From JADJOY01 sp046331705 [NCBI: bacterium] (GTDB lineage: Bacteria; JADJOY01): a stretch of DNA of 64,000 bases. Of this stretch, positions 62,974 to 64,000 are shown in pieces; position 1 is the first letter of the stretch, and each line of letters opens with the position of its first letter. The notes under the pieces were generated by a model. That model did not search any database. It was not told the origin of the DNA and saw only the letters and a list, made by a program, of their open reading frames with translations. The position numbers and the translations under genes were made by a program. The stretch spans positions 124,001 to 188,000 of the forward strand of contig JAXLQJ010000004.1 of NCBI GenBank assembly GCA_046331705.1, given 5' to 3'.

Positions 62974-64000
62974 TCAGGCTTCCGCGGTGCGCACCTGGAA
63001 GTTGCGCAGCAGGACTCGCAGGTAGCGGTGCACGCGGATGAAGTTTCCGCCGAAGATGTCGCGCAATCCCTGCAGCGCCAGGTAGACCGGGCGACCCAGG
63101 AACCACAGCGGATAGAAGAGGAAGTCCGGCTTGCGCTTCACGATGGCCGGGCTCAGCAGCAGCTTCTCGATGGGCTTCGGAATGCGATAGGCGCCGAAGA
63201 GGTAGGCAAGCCCGTTCATGTAGGTCCGGTTCACCCGCAGGTAGTCCTTCTGGTAGATGTCGCGGATGTCGTCCTGGATGATCCCCTCTTCCTTCGCGCG
63301 CGTGTAGAGATCCGTGCCGGGGAAGAACGTGAGCGAGTAGAAGATGATCCGAAACGGACGCGGCAGCTTCTGCAGGAGCTGCATCGTCTCGACGCGGTCG
63401 TCGTCCGTCTCCCAGGGGTTGTCCAGGATCATGTCGTACACGGGAAGGCGGATGTTCGAGCGGAACTTGTCGAAGATCGTGGCCGCGCGGACGATGACCG
63501 AGTCCGCGATGTTGCGCCGGTAGATCCGCTTGGTGTTCTGGGCACCGCTCTGGATGCCCATGCGGATGTTGAACAGCCCGGCGTCCACCAGCGCGGCGGT
63601 CTTGTCCTCCGTCACGGTGACGGGGATGAAGCCCGTCACCATGAACGGCATGCCGATGCGCTCCTTGTATTGCTTCGAGAAGTCCTGGATGTACTCGATC
63701 GACGCATCCATGAACGAGTCGTCGTCGAAGACCAGATAGCGGATGTACGGCATGTTCGCGCGCACGTAGTCGAGCTCCTGCATGACGTGCTCGACCGAGC
63801 GTCGGCGGGTGTTGGAGCCCGTGCCGTAGATCTTGCGGTACGCGTTGTGGCAGCAGAACGAGCAGTTGAGGATGCAGCCGCGCGAGCACGACGCCATGTA
63901 CTTGTAGACCAGGAACTTCTCCTGAAGCTCGTGGGTCATCGGCACCACGCGACCCTCGTTCAGGATGTAGTGCTCCACCAGGCTGTAGTCCGGGTGCGGC
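62974..64000 (-). CDS. radical SAM protein, 5' end outside window
   Basis: The frame is open to the right edge (reading PHPDYSLVEHYIL before the first in-window candidate start), so the N-terminus, probably a cobalamin-binding domain as in related proteins, lies outside. A CxxxCxxC set is present in CSRGCILNCSFCC, followed by FDDDSFMDA and PVYDMILDNPWETDDD (core DMILDNPWETD). The C-terminal 120 residues hold a hydrophobic stretch, as in the radical SAM protein at 5745. Substrate unknown. Confidence 0.85.
   Translation of the reverse strand, partial: PHPDYSLVEHYILNEGRVVPMTHELQEKFLVYKYMASCSRGCILNCSFCCHNAYRKIYGTGSNTRRRSVEHVMQELDYVRANMPYIRYLVFDDDSFMDASIEYIQDFSKQYKERIGMPFMVTGFIPVTVTEDKTAALVDAGLFNIRMGIQSGAQNTKRIYRRNIADSVIVRAATIFDKFRSNIRLPVYDMILDNPWETDDDRVETMQLLQKLPRPFRIIFYSLTFFPGTDLYTRAKEEGIIQDDIRDIYQKDYLRVNRTYMNGLAYLFGAYRIPKPIEKLLLSPAIVKRKPDFLFYPLWFLGRPVYLALQGLRDIFGGNFIRVHRYLRVLLRNFQVRTAEA

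Overview
This is a GC-rich, gene-dense chromosomal segment from a Gram-negative deltaproteobacterium-like organism, most likely Myxococcota or a close, possibly uncultured relative. The clues are a glycine/alpha-beta glyQ-glyS pair followed by ppdK, a MYXO-CTERM-like tail on a secreted phosphoesterase, delta-60 repeats, type IV pilus genes, an NtrY/NtrC-type two-component pair, a sigma-54-type promoter and several outer-membrane proteins. I saw no tRNA, rRNA, CRISPR array, prophage or plasmid functions. GTG and TTG starts are frequent, and many neighbours overlap by ATGA or GTGA.

Layout. 1-3.1 kb: two convergent membrane proteins (one cut by the window edge, one GT39-like). 3.1-10.7 kb: a Rel/SpoT homologue whose synthetase domain looks dead, a divergent B12-type radical SAM gene with larE, and a miaB / bifunctional-nuclease / TPR operon. 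10.8-12.9 kb: a non-coding island made of a 157-bp tandem repeat interrupted by a decayed IS110-family element. 12.9-17.8 kb: a minus-strand run of MoxR ATPase, VWA protein, GAF protein with a degenerate GGDEF, and mreB. 17.9-22.7 kb: cell-envelope proteins and an active-looking GAF-GGDEF diguanylate cyclase. 22.8-29.9 kb: plus-strand secreted or membrane proteins (phosphoesterase, TPR membrane protein, Wzx-like flippase, alpha/alpha-toroid protein, delta-60 propeller).

30.0-33.4 kb: a fused CoA-transferase, an NAD-dependent epimerase and a type IV pilin. 33.5-45.2 kb: a signalling and peptide-transport block on the minus strand. One operon holds an unknown periplasmic protein, an orphan family-5 solute-binding protein and an NtrY-like kinase, with overlapping or abutting genes. 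A second holds a small DUF4321-like protein, a secreted VWA protein, a peptide-binding lipoprotein, two permeases and an NtrC-type regulator. 45.3-49.6 kb: a pilY1-pilX operon with a strong terminator and a sigma-54-like promoter. 49.9-53.8 kb: a bufferin-like Cys-rich peptide, a PilX-like protein, and a divergent PilF-like TPR lipoprotein with RodZ.

53.8-62.9 kb: a plus-strand housekeeping run: a zinc-ribbon/TPR/metallopeptidase fusion, recO, then glyQ-glyS-ppdK-yjbQ behind a good sigma-70-type promoter and ending in paired hairpins. 62.9-64 kb: a radical SAM gene that runs off the right edge.

The most unusual items are the IS110 remnant sitting inside a palindrome-bearing repeat array, the synthetase-dead Rel homologue, the solute-binding-protein/NtrY operon, the sigma-54-type pilY1 promoter, the zinc-ribbon metallopeptidase fusion, and a 37-residue membrane protein that standard gene calling would miss.
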